Assembly: GCF_008711175.1 (NCBI RefSeq)
Contig: NZ_VWNF01000032.1
Coordinates: forward strand, 186,001 to 250,000
Length of the DNA stretch: 64,000 bases
Direction: 5' to 3'
Source of the DNA: Nesterenkonia ebinurensis
GTDB lineage: Bacteria; Actinomycetota; Actinomycetes; Actinomycetales; Micrococcaceae
Part shown: positions 25,733 through 34,757 of the stretch, piece after piece
Position numbering within the stretch: the first letter of the stretch is position 1
Layout of the letters: every line of letters starts with the position of its first letter
Notes under the pieces: generated by a model
What the model was told of the DNA's origin: nothing
Seen by the model: only the letters and a program-made list of their open reading frames with translations
The model's database searches: none
Program-made: the position numbers and the translations under genes

Positions 25733-26638
25733 TTATGGCCGACCGTTCAGGCCGAGGAGCCGAGACGGAACAACGCTTGCTGCCTCCACGGCCTGCGTTC
25801 TGCTCACTCCGGCAGACACTGCCACCTCCACCGCCCTGTCCATGGTGAGCGTGGAACCAGCGAGAGTCTGTGTTCCGGCCAGCAGCGGCACTGCGTTGCG
25901 GACCTCCACGGGGAGTCCGCCCAGGCGATATTCACCGTCGCCGAGTCCGGTGGCAGACATGGAATCACTGACCAGCACGATCCGGCCAGGAGCCGTGGAG
26001 AACATTGCCCTGATCATCACCGGGTGGACATGGACACCGTCAGCGATGAGCTCCAAGGCTACATGGTCTCGGGCCAGTGCGGCGCCTACTGGACCGGGAT
26101 CCCGGTGACCCAGCCCGGGCATGGCGTTGAAGGCATGAGTCAGCAGTGCGGCCCCCAGATCGAAAGCTGCAGCTGCGGTCCCATAGTCAGCCTCGGTATG
26201 TCCCACCGCCACGGTGACGCCGGCTTCGGTGAAGCGCCGGATAGCCTCGGCCGCACCAGGACGCTCCGGAGCCAGAGTGACCTGCCGCAGAACTCCCTCG
26301 CCGGCTTCCAAGAGGGTATCCACCGCCTCGGGGGTAGGTGCGCAGAGCATACGGGGGTCATGTGCCCCGCAGCGGCTGGCCGTAAGAAAGGGTCCCTCAA
26401 GGTGGACGCCATGGACGGTGACTCCGCTGCTCCGTGTGATGTCCGGCAGCAGCCCACGGAGCTCCTGCAGCCTCTGCGCCAGCTGCTCGACAGGGGCGCT
26501 GACCAGGCTGAGCAGGGTGCCAGTAGTTCCGTGGGCCCGATGCACAGCCAGCGCCTGACTCAGCTGGGCCGTGGAAGCATCGTCATAGGCCCAGCCTGCC
26601 GCGCCATGGCTGTGCAGGTCGATATAACCGGGAGTCAC
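25733..26638 (-). CDS. nagA: N-acetylglucosamine-6-phosphate deacetylase, truncated at both ends
   Basis: 301 residues against about 380 for NagA. The barrel motifs are all present: YIDLHSHG, HLEGPF, VGHTEADYG, HAFNAMPGL and LVSDSMSATG, so metal and catalytic residues look intact. The N-terminal part of the small beta-domain is missing, and the frame ends at LLGLNGRP without the usual closing strands. Upstream, an ATG overlapping the nagB stop (26712) opens a 25-codon frame that stops before the barrel frame begins, suggesting a deletion plus frameshift. Either a decaying gene or a barrel-only enzyme reading from GTG 26638. Confidence 0.7.
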   Translation of the reverse strand: MTPGYIDLHSHGAAGWAYDDASTAQLSQALAVHRAHGTTGTLLSLVSAPVEQLAQRLQELRGLLPDITRSSGVTVHGVHLEGPFLTASRCGAHDPRMLCAPTPEAVDTLLEAGEGVLRQVTLAPERPGAAEAIRRFTEAGVTVAVGHTEADYGTAAAAFDLGAALLTHAFNAMPGLGHRDPGPVGAALARDHVALELIADGVHVHPVMIRAMFSTAPGRIVLVSDSMSATGLGDGEYRLGGLPVEVRNAVPLLAGTQTLAGSTLTMDRAVEVAVSAGVSRTQAVEAASVVPSRLLGLNGRP

Positions 26639-26712
26639 AGCTGCTCAGCCAAGTCGTCGAGGATCTGGTGGCAGTTCCGACCGGTGGCCCGGACTTTGGC
26701 ATCTACCGTCAT
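26638..26712 (-). pseudogene. Short leader frame, probable remnant of the nagA 5' end
   Basis: An ATG overlapping the nagB stop (ATGA) opens MTVDAKVRATGRNCHQ and stops after 25 codons, immediately before the NagA barrel frame. The coupling is what an operonic nagA would have, so this is best read as the original start of nagA with most of its small domain lost. Confidence 0.45.
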
Positions 26713-27467
26713 AGTGCCCCAGCGGCCAAGTAGTTGCCGGCGTGCTTCAGCTGCGAGGCCGCGGCTGCATCGGCGATCACCGTGACCCCGGGGTGAAGCT
26801 GCAGGGCCGAGGCCGGTACGGTTGATGTCACCGGCCCCTCCAATGCTGCAGCGAGTGCATGGGCTTTGTCGAGGCCGTAGGCAGCCAGGACCAGACGCTC
26901 TGCTTCCAGTATGGTCCCGATGCCCTGGGTGATGCAGTAGCTGGGGACATCTTCGGCGGCAGCGAAGAACCGGGAATTATCCCGACGGGTCTGTTGGGTC
27001 AGCCGGGCAATCCGGCAACGCGAAGCCAAAGATGTCCCAGGTTCGTTGAATGCGATGTGCCCGTTACGGCCTATCCCAAGTACCTGCAGAGTAATGCCGC
27101 CGGCAGCGCGGATGGCCTGTTCGTATCTGCTCGGAGCCGCTGAGTCCTTCCCGTCGTCGCCGGGGACCCGCACCAGTTGGGGGTTCAAACCCAGGGGGCT
27201 GGTGATCTCGCGCTCCACCACCGCCTGGTAACTCTCCGGGTGGCCCTCGGGGATGTCCCAGTACTCGTCCAGGGCAAAGGCCGGTACTGTGCTGAGATCA
27301 AGAGACCGGCACCGGGCCGCCAGTGCTCTCCAGATACTCTGCGGAGTGGAGCCGGTGGCGACGCCGAGAACGAAGCGGGCACCCACTGAGGTCATGGTCG
27401 CCGCAATCCGGTCGGCGGCCAGTTCTCCTCCCTCTGCTTGGGATGAGACGACGAAGAGCTCGGTCAT
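26709..27467 (-). CDS. nagB: Glucosamine-6-phosphate deaminase
   Basis: A 252-residue NagB. The phosphate-binding start LGVATGSTP, FALDEYW (catalytic Asp) and GIGRNGHIAFNEPG (catalytic region) are diagnostic. It converts glucosamine-6P to fructose-6P and ammonia. Its ATG overlaps the stop of the ABC gene (ATGA). Together with murQ upstream in the operon it completes entry of wall amino sugars into glycolysis. Confidence 0.92.
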   Translation of the reverse strand: MTELFVVSSQAEGGELAADRIAATMTSVGARFVLGVATGSTPQSIWRALAARCRSLDLSTVPAFALDEYWDIPEGHPESYQAVVEREITSPLGLNPQLVRVPGDDGKDSAAPSRYEQAIRAAGGITLQVLGIGRNGHIAFNEPGTSLASRCRIARLTQQTRRDNSRFFAAAEDVPSYCITQGIGTILEAERLVLAAYGLDKAHALAAALEGPVTSTVPASALQLHPGVTVIADAAAASQLKHAGNYLAAGAL

Positions 27468-29092
27468 ACAGCACCTGCCAGTGCGCTTCCCGGGATCGCG
27501 GCAAGCAGTTCCTTGGTGTAGTCGGACTCAGGTGCTGTAAACAGTTTCTGCGGGGTTCCTGATTCCACGATGCGTCCCTTCTGCATCACGTGCACCTGGT
27601 GAGAGATCATATTGACCACGGCAAGATCGTGACTGATGAAGAGGTAGCTCAGGCCCAGCTGCTCCTGCAGCCCCACCAGCAGTTCCAGGATCTGGTTCTG
27701 CACCAGTACGTCCAGGGCAGAGACTGCTTCATCAAGGACCACAAGCTCCGGTTTCAACGCCAAAGCACGGGCGATGGCCACACGCTGACGCTGTCCGCCG
27801 GAGAGCTCATGGGGCAGTCGATCCGCCACACTCCCCGGCAGCGCGACCTGCTCCAACAGCTCAGTGACGCGAGTACGGCGGCTGCTGTGACTGCCGATCC
27901 TATGCACCCGCAGCGGCTCTCCGATGGACTCGGCAACAGTGTAGCGCGGATCCAGCGATGCATAGGGGTTCTGGAAGACCGGCTGGATCTGGCGGCGGAT
28001 GCCCATCATCTGGCGTGAGGTGACTGCGGAGATGTCCACTCCGCCGATCAGGATGCTGCCCTCGGTGATGTCCTCTAGTCCCAGCAGCATTTTGGCTGTG
28101 GTGGACTTGCCTGAACCGGATTCACCCACGATGGCCACCGTACGGCCCCGTGGGATCTGGAAACTGACCTCGCGGGCTGCCCAGAATTCACCGGTGGACC
28201 TGCCACGCAGCTTGTACCTGCGGCCCACATCTTTGAGCTCGGCGAGCGCCTTGGGCGCTACGGGCTCCGACGGTGTGGTTTTCCGGTTCACAATCGGTTC
28301 AGTGACCAGCGATGGGGCTGCGGAGACCAGCCTACGGGTGTATTCATGCTGCGGGCTCTGGAGGATGTTCTCAGCGGGTCCGGACTCCACCAGCTCGCCT
28401 TTGTACATCACCAGCACCCGGTCGGCACGTTCAGCGGCCAGGGCGAGGTCATGGGTGATCAGCAGCACCGCTGTGTTGGTCTCGGCAGTGAGTTCTCCGA
28501 GCCGGTCCAGGATTCTGCGCTGAACGGTGACGTCGAGGGCACTGGTGGGCTCATCGGCGATCAGCAGCTCAGGCTCACAGGCCAGTCCCATGGCGATGAG
28601 CACGCGCTGGCGCATACCACCGGAGAATTCATGCGGAAACTGGCTGTAGCGGTCCTCCGGCGAGGGGATGCCGACCATCTCAAGGAGCTCGATCACCCGC
28701 TCCCGAGCCTGGCCGCGACGCGCTTTGCCGTGGACCTCGAGCGCTTCGGCGATCTGCTGGCCCACTGTGTGCACCGGATTGAGATTAGACATCGGGTCCT
28801 GGGGCACAAGTCCGATGCCCGCCCCGCGGATCGGCCGCATCTCACGTTCAGGCAGGGTGGTCAGCTCCCGGCCCGAAAAGCTGATCATCCCGGATGAGAT
28901 GCGGCCATTATCGGCCAGCAGCCGGTTGATACAGGCGGCCACGGTGGATTTTCCGGAGCCGGATTCCCCCACGACGGCCACCGTCTGCCCCGCCTCAAGG
29001 GTGAAGCTGACGTCTTTGACGGCATCGAACGGGCCGCTGGGGGTGGTGAATGTGACTCGAAGGTCCCGGACTGAGAGCAGCGGTTTGGTCAC
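27464..29092 (-). CDS. Dipeptide/oligopeptide-type ABC transporter, fused double ATPase
   Basis: A 542-residue protein with two complete ABC ATPase domains joined head to tail (DppD-DppF fusion). Each has a Walker [10 protein letters not shown] (about 40 and 325) and signature: [12 protein letters not shown] in the first, [14 protein letters not shown] in the second. Each domain ends with the oligopeptide-type extension carrying [10 protein letters not shown] or [10 protein letters not shown]. It powers the two permeases and binding protein encoded further upstream in the same operon. Overlaps of 4 bp at both ends indicate coupled translation. Confidence 0.92.
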   Translation of the reverse strand: MTKPLLSVRDLRVTFTTPSGPFDAVKDVSFTLEAGQTVAVVGESGSGKSTVAACINRLLADNGRISSGMISFSGRELTTLPEREMRPIRGAGIGLVPQDPMSNLNPVHTVGQQIAEALEVHGKARRGQARERVIELLEMVGIPSPEDRYSQFPHEFSGGMRQRVLIAMGLACEPELLIADEPTSALDVTVQRRILDRLGELTAETNTAVLLITHDLALAAERADRVLVMYKGELVESGPAENILQSPQHEYTRRLVSAAPSLVTEPIVNRKTTPSEPVAPKALAELKDVGRRYKLRGRSTGEFWAAREVSFQIPRGRTVAIVGESGSGKSTTAKMLLGLEDITEGSILIGGVDISAVTSRQMMGIRRQIQPVFQNPYASLDPRYTVAESIGEPLRVHRIGSHSSRRTRVTELLEQVALPGSVADRLPHELSGGQRQRVAIARALALKPELVVLDEAVSALDVLVQNQILELLVGLQEQLGLSYLFISHDLAVVNMISHQVHVMQKGRIVESGTPQKLFTAPESDYTKELLAAIPGSALAGAV

Positions 29093-30276
29093 TGTGCATC
29101 TCCTGTCTCTGCTTGATGGAGGGTCTTATTGGCAGAGGCCATGGCCCGCCGCCACATCTGATCCACAGGCATCAGCCGATCCCGGTCAGGCGGCGGCTGA
29201 CCGTGCAGACGGTTGGACAGCATCACCGAGATAACCTTCGGTGCCTCAGGAGTAGCCGGGGCTGCGGCAAGATAGGTGCCTGTGAATCCGGGGTGGGCGA
29301 GGAAGGTGCGTTGCTCACCGCGCCAAGGCAGCTGATACATCCGGGCACCGCGGCCCTGGGCGAAGCCAACCTCCCCGAAGTCCGGTGAATTCGGCGCGGC
29401 GGTGGCAAGCTGTGCGGACTGTTCTGCGCTGATTCCGGCATTCTCTGGAACCGCCAGAGCGGCGCCGAGGCGGAGCAGCCCGGCGGCGTCGCCGAACCAG
29501 CCGGCGTGCCCGGCGGCCTGGCCGGAGGCCGCGTCAAAGGCGTGGAAGGCGTTGCAGTCAGCGACCTCTCCGCGCAGCTGGTGTTCGCGCCACGGAAAGT
29601 CAGCGGCAGCAGTCTTGGTGCTGTCGTCCACAGGATAGGGCGTATTGCTGGCCACCATCTCCCGTTCGATCGCATCGCCCAAGGGTCCGGAGGTAACCGG
29701 GGTTCCGGCATGGGGCCGACCGGGGGTGATCGTCTCGATGCCGAGGGGCCCCAGGAGCAGCTCGCCCACTGCCTGGGAGAAAGACTGTGCAGTGACCTCT
29801 GCCGCAACTGCGCCGGCTACCTGCATCCCGAGGTCTGAATAGTGCCATTCGACACCGCGGGGGTAGCGGGCAGGCATTTCCAGGATCTGAGGGATCGGCG
29901 AGCTCTGCCGCCCCGGGCTGAGGTACATGGGCCACCATTCGCGGAAGCCGCTCTGGTGCCGAAGCAGGTCCTCCACGGTGACTTCACAGTGGGCACCTGC
30001 AACGGGGCCGAAGAACCGGGCCAGAGTGTCCTGGGGGGCCAGCTCGCCGAGGGTGAAGAGCCGCTGCAGAGTCAGGGTGGTGAGCAGCTTGCTGACCGAA
30101 GCCAGGTCATGTGCATGAGCTTGGGTCATCGCCTCGGCTGTCTCCAGGTCGGCGGTGCCACTTGTCCAGTAGTGTGTCTGCTCGCCTTCGGTGATGGCGA
30201 AGACCGCCCCGGGCGGAGAGTGCGCGTCTGCCGCCGCCGCCACGGTCGCTGCTGCGGGGTTGTCTGTCGTTGTCAT
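29089..30276 (-). CDS. Beta-lactamase-family serine hydrolase (YbbE/AmiE-like)
   Basis: A 395-residue class C beta-lactamase/DD-peptidase fold. The nucleophile motif SVSK (S60, K63) and a YSD motif near 150 in place of YxN are visible; HPGFTG near the C-terminus may hold the third motif. No signal peptide. It lies between AnmK and the ABC ATPase with 4 bp overlaps. Bacillus subtilis murQ loci also carry such a hydrolase, so cleavage of peptide or lactyl-amide bonds on imported muropeptides is inferred. An esterase is the alternative. Confidence 0.8.
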   Translation of the reverse strand: MTTTDNPAAATVAAAADAHSPPGAVFAITEGEQTHYWTSGTADLETAEAMTQAHAHDLASVSKLLTTLTLQRLFTLGELAPQDTLARFFGPVAGAHCEVTVEDLLRHQSGFREWWPMYLSPGRQSSPIPQILEMPARYPRGVEWHYSDLGMQVAGAVAAEVTAQSFSQAVGELLLGPLGIETITPGRPHAGTPVTSGPLGDAIEREMVASNTPYPVDDSTKTAAADFPWREHQLRGEVADCNAFHAFDAASGQAAGHAGWFGDAAGLLRLGAALAVPENAGISAEQSAQLATAAPNSPDFGEVGFAQGRGARMYQLPWRGEQRTFLAHPGFTGTYLAAAPATPEAPKVISVMLSNRLHGQPPPDRDRLMPVDQMWRRAMASANKTLHQAETGDAQ

Positions 30277-31973
30277 CTCTGCAGGTTCTCGATTCTTCGG
30301 CCCTGGAGCGTTCTGACCAGCCGGATCTGAGGTTCACCGTAGGCGGGGTCGGTATAGCGTGCGCCGTCGGGTGTCCAGCCGTGCTTCTGGTAGAAGCTGC
30401 GAGAGGGCATGTTGTCTTCAAAGACCCACAGCGAGATCTCGGTGAGGCCCTGTTCGGCCAAGCTGGCAACTGCCGTGTCTAGAAGGAGCCGACCGTAGCC
30501 GCCGCCCTGAACCTGGGGACTGACGTAGAGCGAGCGGATGTGGCCGTGGCCGGTGTCCTCGGGCCCGAATTTCACGACGCCGACCACACTCTCCCCCTCC
30601 ACCGCGACGAGCGCCTGCACCGCAGGGTTCGCTGCGGCCTCCTGAAGGCTCCTGCCCCACAGCTCACGGGCCTTTTCCCTGGTCATACGGGCCACGAGAT
30701 GCTCAGGCAGGGTCTGCGCGTAGCTAGTGGTCCAGCAGGACAGAAAAACCTCGGCGATAGCGTCACAGTCGGTGGCGGTGGCGGCTCGCAGCCTCGCCCG
30801 GCGGAAAACCAGGGAGGCGGGAGCCTGGGTACGAGGCTCGGGCAGTCGCAGAGGCTCCGCCCCCGGAGTGAGTGTCCCCAGAATCCGGTCCTGCTTAGCC
30901 CCAGTAGCAGTGGGCAGGTTGGCGGGAAGTCCGTGGAGTGAGAGCCAGCCGATCAGCGCCATCAGCACTGCCTCCTTCTCGTCGGCGCCGACGCCGAGTT
31001 CCTCGGTGGTGCTCACCGTGGTCCCGGGCAGCAGGCGGCGCAGTCCCGCGAGGATCACCGGGTTGTGCACCCCTCCACCGGAAACGAAGAGTTCATCGAC
31101 CCCCTCTGGCTTCAAAGCATCTGCAATGGTGCACACAGTCAGCTCGGTCAATGTGGCCACTAAGTCGGCCGGAGACGGCTCGGTCCCCGCCTTCCGGATG
31201 GCTTCCTGCACATAGGTCAGGTGGAAGAGCTCCTTGCCGGTGCTCTTGGGTGCTGACAGGGCGTAATAGGGCTCGGTAAGCAGATGCTCCAGCAACCTCT
31301 GATCGACGCTGCCTGATGCTGCGATCTTCCCGTCGCGGTCGAAGCCCTCGGCAGTCAGCCCCCTGGCAGTGACCACAGCGTCGATAAGGGCGTTGGCCGG
31401 CCCGATATCCCATGCCCGCAGTCCATTGTCCGAGGTGATGCTCACATTTGAGATGCCCCCGAGATTGAGGGCGGCGGCCCGGCCAGACCGCCCGGCCAGC
31501 AGTAGGGCGTCCAACGTGGAGGCCAAGGGAGCGCCCTGGCCTCCGGCAGTGATGTCACGGATGCGCACATCGGAGAGCACCGGTGTTCCCGTCCGCTCGG
31601 CGATCCAGGCCGGCTGGCCCAGCTGCAGGGTGCCAAGCACCTGCGCCTGCTCCCCGGTCCCCTCCACCCAGTGGTAGAGGGTCTGGCCGTGGGAGACGAT
31701 GAGATCGGCGCCTTCTGCGGCCTGGCGAAACTGCTCGGCAGCTTCGGCGAAGGCCTGCCCGATGAGCGTGTCCAATCGGGTCACTTCAGCGAGGGTGACC
31801 GGAGCTGGGGGCAGCGCCGCAACAAGGTCAGAGCGCAATTGATCGGGATAAGGCATCGATCCATGGGCCCGCACCTGGGCCTGCAGTTGGCCCTCGTGTA
31901 TCTCACTGAAGTCGACGACGGCCACATCAATGCCGTCGTGGGAGGTGCCGGAGATCATTCCGAGAATCCTCAT
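30273..31973 (-). CDS. anmK: AnhydroMurNAc kinase fused to GNAT acetyltransferase
   Basis: A 566-residue fusion. Residues 1 to about 370 are AnmK: ILGMISGTSHDGIDVA at the start, LNLGGISNVS, DIGPANALID and FVSGGGVHNP. AnmK opens and phosphorylates 1,6-anhydro-MurNAc to MurNAc-6P. Residues about 392-560 are a GNAT domain with RSLYVSPQVQGGGYGRLLLD (acetyl-CoA loop) and FYQKHGW. Both ends overlap neighbours by 4 bp, and there is no start signal at the junction, so this looks like a true fusion. The acetyl acceptor is unknown; an amino sugar or wall peptide amine is a guess. Confidence 0.88.
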   Translation of the reverse strand: MRILGMISGTSHDGIDVAVVDFSEIHEGQLQAQVRAHGSMPYPDQLRSDLVAALPPAPVTLAEVTRLDTLIGQAFAEAAEQFRQAAEGADLIVSHGQTLYHWVEGTGEQAQVLGTLQLGQPAWIAERTGTPVLSDVRIRDITAGGQGAPLASTLDALLLAGRSGRAAALNLGGISNVSITSDNGLRAWDIGPANALIDAVVTARGLTAEGFDRDGKIAASGSVDQRLLEHLLTEPYYALSAPKSTGKELFHLTYVQEAIRKAGTEPSPADLVATLTELTVCTIADALKPEGVDELFVSGGGVHNPVILAGLRRLLPGTTVSTTEELGVGADEKEAVLMALIGWLSLHGLPANLPTATGAKQDRILGTLTPGAEPLRLPEPRTQAPASLVFRRARLRAATATDCDAIAEVFLSCWTTSYAQTLPEHLVARMTREKARELWGRSLQEAAANPAVQALVAVEGESVVGVVKFGPEDTGHGHIRSLYVSPQVQGGGYGRLLLDTAVASLAEQGLTEISLWVFEDNMPSRSFYQKHGWTPDGARYTDPAYGEPQIRLVRTLQGRRIENLQR

Positions 31974-32878
31974 CCAGCAGTCTCCAGAGCCTTCAGTGCA
32001 TCGCGCAGCCGCCCGCCTGAGCGGTCCAGTGCCTGGCGGGCCTGGGCCGCTCCTAGACCAGTCTTGAGCATGACGACAGCGGCGGGCACGGAGTAGTCGG
32101 TGGCTTCCAGGGCTTGCTGCGCCTCATCCAGGGCGGAGCCGGTGATCTCCAGAACGATGTTCTGTGCCCGGCGCCGGAGCTTCTCATTGGAGGCTTGGAC
32201 ATCGACCATGAAGTTTCCGTAGGTCTTGCCCAGTCGGATCATGGAAATCGTGGAGAACATGTTGAGCACCAGCTTCTGCGCGGTGCCGGCTTTCAACCGG
32301 GTCGACCCCCGGACGATCTCCGGGCCCACGATGACCTCGATGCCGTGGTCTGCGGTGCTGCTCAGCGGGGTCTCAGGGTTGCAGGAGAGCCCGATGCCCA
32401 GTGCGCCGCGTTCCCGGGCTCGGCGCACCGCACCTATGACGAAGGGGGTCCGCCCGCTAGCGGCGACTCCCAGCACAGAGTCATTCCTGCCCACATCGGC
32501 CTCATCCATGGCGGCGGCGCCGGCGGCCTCGTCGTCTTCGGCACCTTCGGTGGCGTTGACGATCGCCTCAGGTCCACCCGCGATGATGCCCAGCACCTTC
32601 CCCCGGGTGGAGAACGTGGGCGGGATCTCCGAGGCGTCCAGGACTCCGATCCGGCCGGGGGTGCCGGCTCCGACATAGATCAGGCGTCCGCCGTGGGCCA
32701 TGCGATCACTGGCGGCTTCAATGGCGGGAATGATCTGCCCCAACGTCTTGCGTACGGCCAGGGGAACCTCCTGGTCGGCCTGGTTCATCAGCCGGGCTAT
32801 TTCGGCCACGCTGAGCGTGTCGATTTCCTGGTATCGGGGGTCGGCGGCCTCGGTGGGGAGGCCGTGAGAACTGTGCAA
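31970..32878 (-). CDS. murQ: N-acetylmuramic acid 6-phosphate etherase
   Basis: A 302-residue SIS-fold etherase that removes D-lactate from MurNAc-6P to give GlcNAc-6P. The active-site loop reads GAGTPGRIGVLDASEIPPTF; most family members have TSGRLGVLDASECPPTF, so the Ser and Cys positions are changed here. GVAASGRTPFVIGA and EIVRGSTRLKAGTAQKLVLN are typical. I use TTG 32878 because it gives the family length and follows the permease stop by 5 nt with AAGGGA upstream; the open frame extends earlier without support. Confidence 0.88.
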   Translation of the reverse strand: MHSSHGLPTEAADPRYQEIDTLSVAEIARLMNQADQEVPLAVRKTLGQIIPAIEAASDRMAHGGRLIYVGAGTPGRIGVLDASEIPPTFSTRGKVLGIIAGGPEAIVNATEGAEDDEAAGAAAMDEADVGRNDSVLGVAASGRTPFVIGAVRRARERGALGIGLSCNPETPLSSTADHGIEVIVGPEIVRGSTRLKAGTAQKLVLNMFSTISMIRLGKTYGNFMVDVQASNEKLRRRAQNIVLEITGSALDEAQQALEATDYSVPAAVVMLKTGLGAAQARQALDRSGGRLRDALKALETAG

Positions 32879-32883
32879 TGTAC

Positions 32884-33783
32884 TTATTTTCCCTTCCGGT
32901 TCGGGTCGAGGGCGTCGCGGAGCCCGTCGCCCAGGAGATTGAGGCCCACTATCAGCAGTACGAGGGTCAGGCCCGGGGCGAGCATGGTCCACGGCGCGGC
33001 CACCATGAGGCTCTGCGCGTCGTAGACCATGGACCCCAGGGAGGCGGCCGGCGGCGGGGTGCCGAAGCCCAGGAAGCTCAGTGAGGCCTCAGCCAGCACG
33101 GCCCAGGAGAAGGTCAAGGTCACCTGCACTATGAGGATTCCAGTGATATTGGGCAGGATATGCCGAGTCATGATGCTTGGAGCGCGCATCCCGGTGGCTC
33201 GAGCAGCGGCTACGTATTCCATTTCCCGCAGGGCCAACACTGGTCCGCGGGCCACCCGTACGAAGATCGGGGCAAACCCAACGGCGATGGCAACTGCCAC
33301 AGTGAACCAGTTTCGGGCGAACACTGAGGCAAGTGTGAGAGCCAAGAGCAGAGACGGGAAAGCGAACAGCACGTTGGTGACCGCACTGATCGCGGTGTCA
33401 CTGAGCCCACGCAGGTAACCCGCCACGATTCCGGCTACTGTGCCGATGACTCCTGAGATCACCACTGCTACCAGAGCAACACGTGCAGAGTTGGCCACTC
33501 CTGAGGCTACTCGTGAGAAGGTGTCGCGACCCAGTTGGTCGGTGCCGAACCAGTGCTCGACTGAGGGAGGCTGCAGACGGACTGTTGCATCCTGCGCAGA
33601 AGGCGAATGAGGCAGAAGACCTGCGGCGGAAACACCAGCCATCAGGATGAACAGTCCTACGATGAGCACTCCGGCCACTCCGCTGGGGCTGCGCAGCACC
33701 GCTCTGAGTGTCCGACTACCCACACGGGACTGTGCAGGCGGAGCTGCAGCCCCGGTCACAGTAGTTGCAGTTGTTGTACTCAT
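32884..33783 (-). CDS. Dipeptide-type ABC permease, DppC class
   Basis: A 299-residue inner-membrane permease with about six transmembrane helices, an N-terminal OppC-type segment (LRAVLRSPSGVAGVLIVGLF), and the coupling loop motif AARATGMRAPSIMTRHILPN. The mid-protein sentence HWFGTDQLGRDTFSRV is diagnostic of the DppC/OppC family. It pairs with the DppB gene, whose stop overlaps this start by 4 bp, and precedes murQ by 5 nt, tying the transporter to MurNAc recycling. Confidence 0.92.
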   Translation of the reverse strand: MSTTTATTVTGAAAPPAQSRVGSRTLRAVLRSPSGVAGVLIVGLFILMAGVSAAGLLPHSPSAQDATVRLQPPSVEHWFGTDQLGRDTFSRVASGVANSARVALVAVVISGVIGTVAGIVAGYLRGLSDTAISAVTNVLFAFPSLLLALTLASVFARNWFTVAVAIAVGFAPIFVRVARGPVLALREMEYVAAARATGMRAPSIMTRHILPNITGILIVQVTLTFSWAVLAEASLSFLGFGTPPPAASLGSMVYDAQSLMVAAPWTMLAPGLTLVLLIVGLNLLGDGLRDALDPNRKGK

Positions 33784-34751
33784 TCGGCGCGCACCCTTGG
33801 ATCAATTCGTTGGTAAAGCAGGTCAGTAGCTAGGTTGACCAGGACAAACAGCAGAGCAATGACCAGCACCGTGCTCTGCACCACGGCGTATTCCTGCTGG
33901 TTCATCGCCACCACTACCTGGCGTCCCAAGCCAGGCAGTGAGAAGATCTGCTCAACCACCACTGCACCGCCCAAGAGGAAACCGAACTGCATACCCGTTT
34001 GTGTGACCACCGGAACCAGGGAATTGCGCAGCACATGGGAGCGCCGCAACCGAGCCGGCGGCACGCCTTTGGCCTTGGCGGTACGGATGAAGTCAAGGCT
34101 ACGAACCTCCAGCACTGCGGTGCGAGTGGTCCGCATGACCGGTGCAGCAATGGCAAAGCCCAGTACCAGGGCCGGCATGAACATCTGCTGCAAGTTCAGC
34201 CAGGGATCGTCCCACAGCCGGGCGTAACGCAGTCCGTTGGGGTTGAATCCCCAGGACTGAGCGGCCATTCCTAGCACAAAGGTCCCGAGCAAAAAGGTGG
34301 GGATGCCCAGCCCGGCCAGCGCCACACCCTGGCCGAACCAGTCTCGCAGCGCGTTGGTGCGCGAGGCAGCCAGCATGCCTAATGGAATGCCTACCAGCAA
34401 GGCCACCAGGATGGCGAGCACCGAAAGCTGCAGAGTCACCGGCAAGGACTGTGCGGTCATCTCCAGAACGCTCTGTTGAGTGCGCGAGGAGTACCCCAGA
34501 TTGCCAGTGAGCACTGAGCCCAACCAGGTGAAGAACTGCACGATGAGCGGCTGGTCCAGTCCGTAATAGGCACGCAATGACTCGCGCTGTTCTTCGCTCA
34601 GGGCGGCTGCCTCAGTGCCGTAGATTGCGGTGATCTGATCCCCAGGGATGGCCCGCAGCATGATGAAGACCGCCACAGCACAACCGAAGAGGGTGAAGGC
34701 TGCCCCGGCGATGCGGCGCACGGTCGGGGCAGCCTGCAGACGTGTCAACAT
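33780..34751 (-). CDS. Dipeptide-type ABC permease, DppB class
   Basis: A 323-residue permease with an N-terminal helix ending in FIMLRAIPGD, the DppB signature YYGLDQPLIVQF, and the coupling motif FIRTAKAKGVPPARLRRSHVLRN. About six membrane spans. It forms the channel with the DppC-like protein. Starts 6 nt after the binding-protein stop. Confidence 0.92.
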   Translation of the reverse strand: MLTRLQAAPTVRRIAGAAFTLFGCAVAVFIMLRAIPGDQITAIYGTEAAALSEEQRESLRAYYGLDQPLIVQFFTWLGSVLTGNLGYSSRTQQSVLEMTAQSLPVTLQLSVLAILVALLVGIPLGMLAASRTNALRDWFGQGVALAGLGIPTFLLGTFVLGMAAQSWGFNPNGLRYARLWDDPWLNLQQMFMPALVLGFAIAAPVMRTTRTAVLEVRSLDFIRTAKAKGVPPARLRRSHVLRNSLVPVVTQTGMQFGFLLGGAVVVEQIFSLPGLGRQVVVAMNQQEYAVVQSTVLVIALLFVLVNLATDLLYQRIDPRVRAE

Positions 34752-34757
34752 TGGTTC

